Part shown: one piece after another, positions 63,175-64,000 of the stretch
Numbering within the stretch: the first letter of the stretch is position 1
Layout of the letters: each line of letters begins with the position of its first letter
Assembly: GCA_024637155.1 (NCBI GenBank)
Contig: JAGXFR010000054.1
Location: 27,283-91,282 of the forward strand
Length of the DNA: 64,000 nt
Direction of reading: 5' to 3'
Source: Burkholderiaceae bacterium
GTDB lineage: Bacteria; Pseudomonadota; Gammaproteobacteria; Burkholderiales; Burkholderiaceae_E
Notes under the pieces: generated by a model
Databases searched by the model: none
What the model was told of the DNA's origin: nothing
Seen by the model: only the letters and a program-made list of their open reading frames with translations
Made by a program: the position numbers and the translations under genes

Positions 63175-63903
63175 TCAGAAATCGCCCACGAGCGCCTGCA
63201 GTGCGGCCAGCGCCGCGAGTCCCGCGGTTTCGGTGCGCAGCACGCGCACACCCAGCGCGACGGGCACGAAGCCGATGGCGGACATCGCCTCGCGTTCCTC
63301 GTCGCTGAAGCCGGATTCGGGCCCGACGAGCACCTCCACCGGAGTATCGGGCGCGATCGCCACGCGCGAGAGTCGCGTCGCGGCGCCAGGGACGAGGGCG
63401 AGCCGTGTGCCGTGGGGCCCGGCGCTTGCCAGCCAGCCGGCGAGCGGTTGCGGCGCGGTGACTTCCGGGAGAAAGTCCCGACCCGACTGCATGCAGGCGG
63501 CCTCCGCGATGCGCAACCAATGTGCGTGGCGACGCTGGCTGCGCGCCGCATCCCCCCGGGGCGCCGAGCGCTGCGAGTGCAGGGTGACGATCCGGTGCGC
63601 GCCGAGTTCGACCGCCTTCTCGACGATCCAGTCCATCTTGTCGCCCGCCGGCAGGCACTGCGCGAGCGTGACGATGAGCGGGCTCTCACTCGGCGCTGCG
63701 ATGGCGAGCACGGAGTCGGCGATGCAGCCGCGCCGTTCGCAGACCGCAAGGCGCGCCGCGAAGCGCTGTCCGCGACCGTCGAACAGCTCCAGCACGGCGC
63801 CGGGCTTGAGGCGCAACACGACGGCGAGGTAGTGACTCTGACGCTCGTCGAGCGCGACCGCCGCGCCCGGGGCCGCGTTCGCCACCAGCAGCCGCGGCGT
63901 CAT
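63175..63903 (-). CDS. rsmE: 16S rRNA (uracil1498-N3)-methyltransferase RsmE
   Basis: RsmE methylates U1498 of 16S rRNA. The 242-residue SPOUT-family protein has the N-terminal PUA-like domain (RQSHYLAVVLRLKPGAVLELFDGRG). The C-terminal knot contains LVGPESGFSDEE and LGVRVLRTETAGLAAL, both diagnostic. It begins five bases after the speE stop and converges with the barstar gene. Confidence 0.95.
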   Translation of the reverse strand: MTPRLLVANAAPGAAVALDERQSHYLAVVLRLKPGAVLELFDGRGQRFAARLAVCERRGCIADSVLAIAAPSESPLIVTLAQCLPAGDKMDWIVEKAVELGAHRIVTLHSQRSAPRGDAARSQRRHAHWLRIAEAACMQSGRDFLPEVTAPQPLAGWLASAGPHGTRLALVPGAATRLSRVAIAPDTPVEVLVGPESGFSDEEREAMSAIGFVPVALGVRVLRTETAGLAALAALQALVGDF

Positions 63904-63907
63904 CGGA

Positions 63908-64000
63908 TCAGGCGATCAGGTCGCGGAAGTAATTGGGCAGTGCGAACAGCGCCGGGTGCACGTCGCCGTTGTAGTAGCGCAGATCGGCGATGTTGCGCTC
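63908..64000 (-). CDS. speE: Spermidine synthase (polyamine aminopropyltransferase), C-terminal end
   Basis: Only the last 30 codons are in the window. They read RYYNGDVHPALFALPNYFRDLI in overall pattern, matching the conserved C-terminus of SpeE (RYYN...H..F.LP...R). The stop at 63908-63910 is just before rsmE on the same strand. The identification rests on this short tail only. Confidence 0.75.
   Translation of the reverse strand, partial: ERNIADLRYYNGDVHPALFALPNYFRDLIA

Overview
The window is a dense, GC-rich chromosomal segment of a Gram-negative bacterium with no intact mobile element. Gene content and order (ruvCAB-purH-fis-dusB; lptD-surA-rsmA; miaB-phoH-ybeY-corC-lnt-glyQS-gmhB-plsC; murU-amgK; TRAP and CaiB-type catabolic genes) point to a betaproteobacterium, probably Burkholderiales. 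The species cannot be named from the sequence.

Layout. 1-4630 (minus): one operon, dusB-fis-purH-ruvC-ruvA-ruvB (ruvB cut by the window edge), behind a good sigma70-type promoter. 4704-8877 (minus): ubiH-like, pepP, murU, amgK. 9022-13628 (plus): lptD-surA-rsmA, for outer-membrane biogenesis and rRNA methylation; rsmA appears to begin at CTG. 13597-29036 (minus): a long conserved housekeeping operon (small exported protein, miaB, phoH, ybeY, corC, lnt, glyQ, glyS, gmhB, plsC, YgjP-like protease, gloA). Two extra genes sit inside it between miaB and phoH. One is a Slam/DUF560-like outer-membrane protein whose reading frame is fused to miaB with no stop codon. The other is a 921-residue exported protein with a FecR domain, extensive repeats and a TbpB-like C-terminal barrel. 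Together they look like a type XI (Slam-type) secretion pair and are the most unusual part of the window.

29242-35591: tRNA(CAU), pyrF, an EamA transporter, a lipase-like hydrolase with a phosphoribosyltransferase, groESL with a CIRCE operator, and a universal stress protein. 35655-45163: hemN with an SDR gene, dacB, panBC, ubiD, a lytic transglycosylase and an aminotransferase. 45228-57489: an accessory metabolic locus. A GntR/FCD regulator is divergent from a class V aminotransferase-TRAP transporter (dctPQM)-enoyl-CoA hydratase-CaiB operon, and is followed by a large FAD/Fe-S oxidoreductase and a YyaL-type thioredoxin-domain protein. 57551-64000: maeB, a DUF1631 protein, an exported guanyl-type RNase with a barstar-like inhibitor, rsmE and the 3' end of speE.

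The only stretch longer than 300 bases without a gene is 34824-35147. It holds the groES leader, the CIRCE operator, the groE promoter and the leader of the stress-protein gene. Family assignments come from motifs and known families read by eye; no database search was possible.
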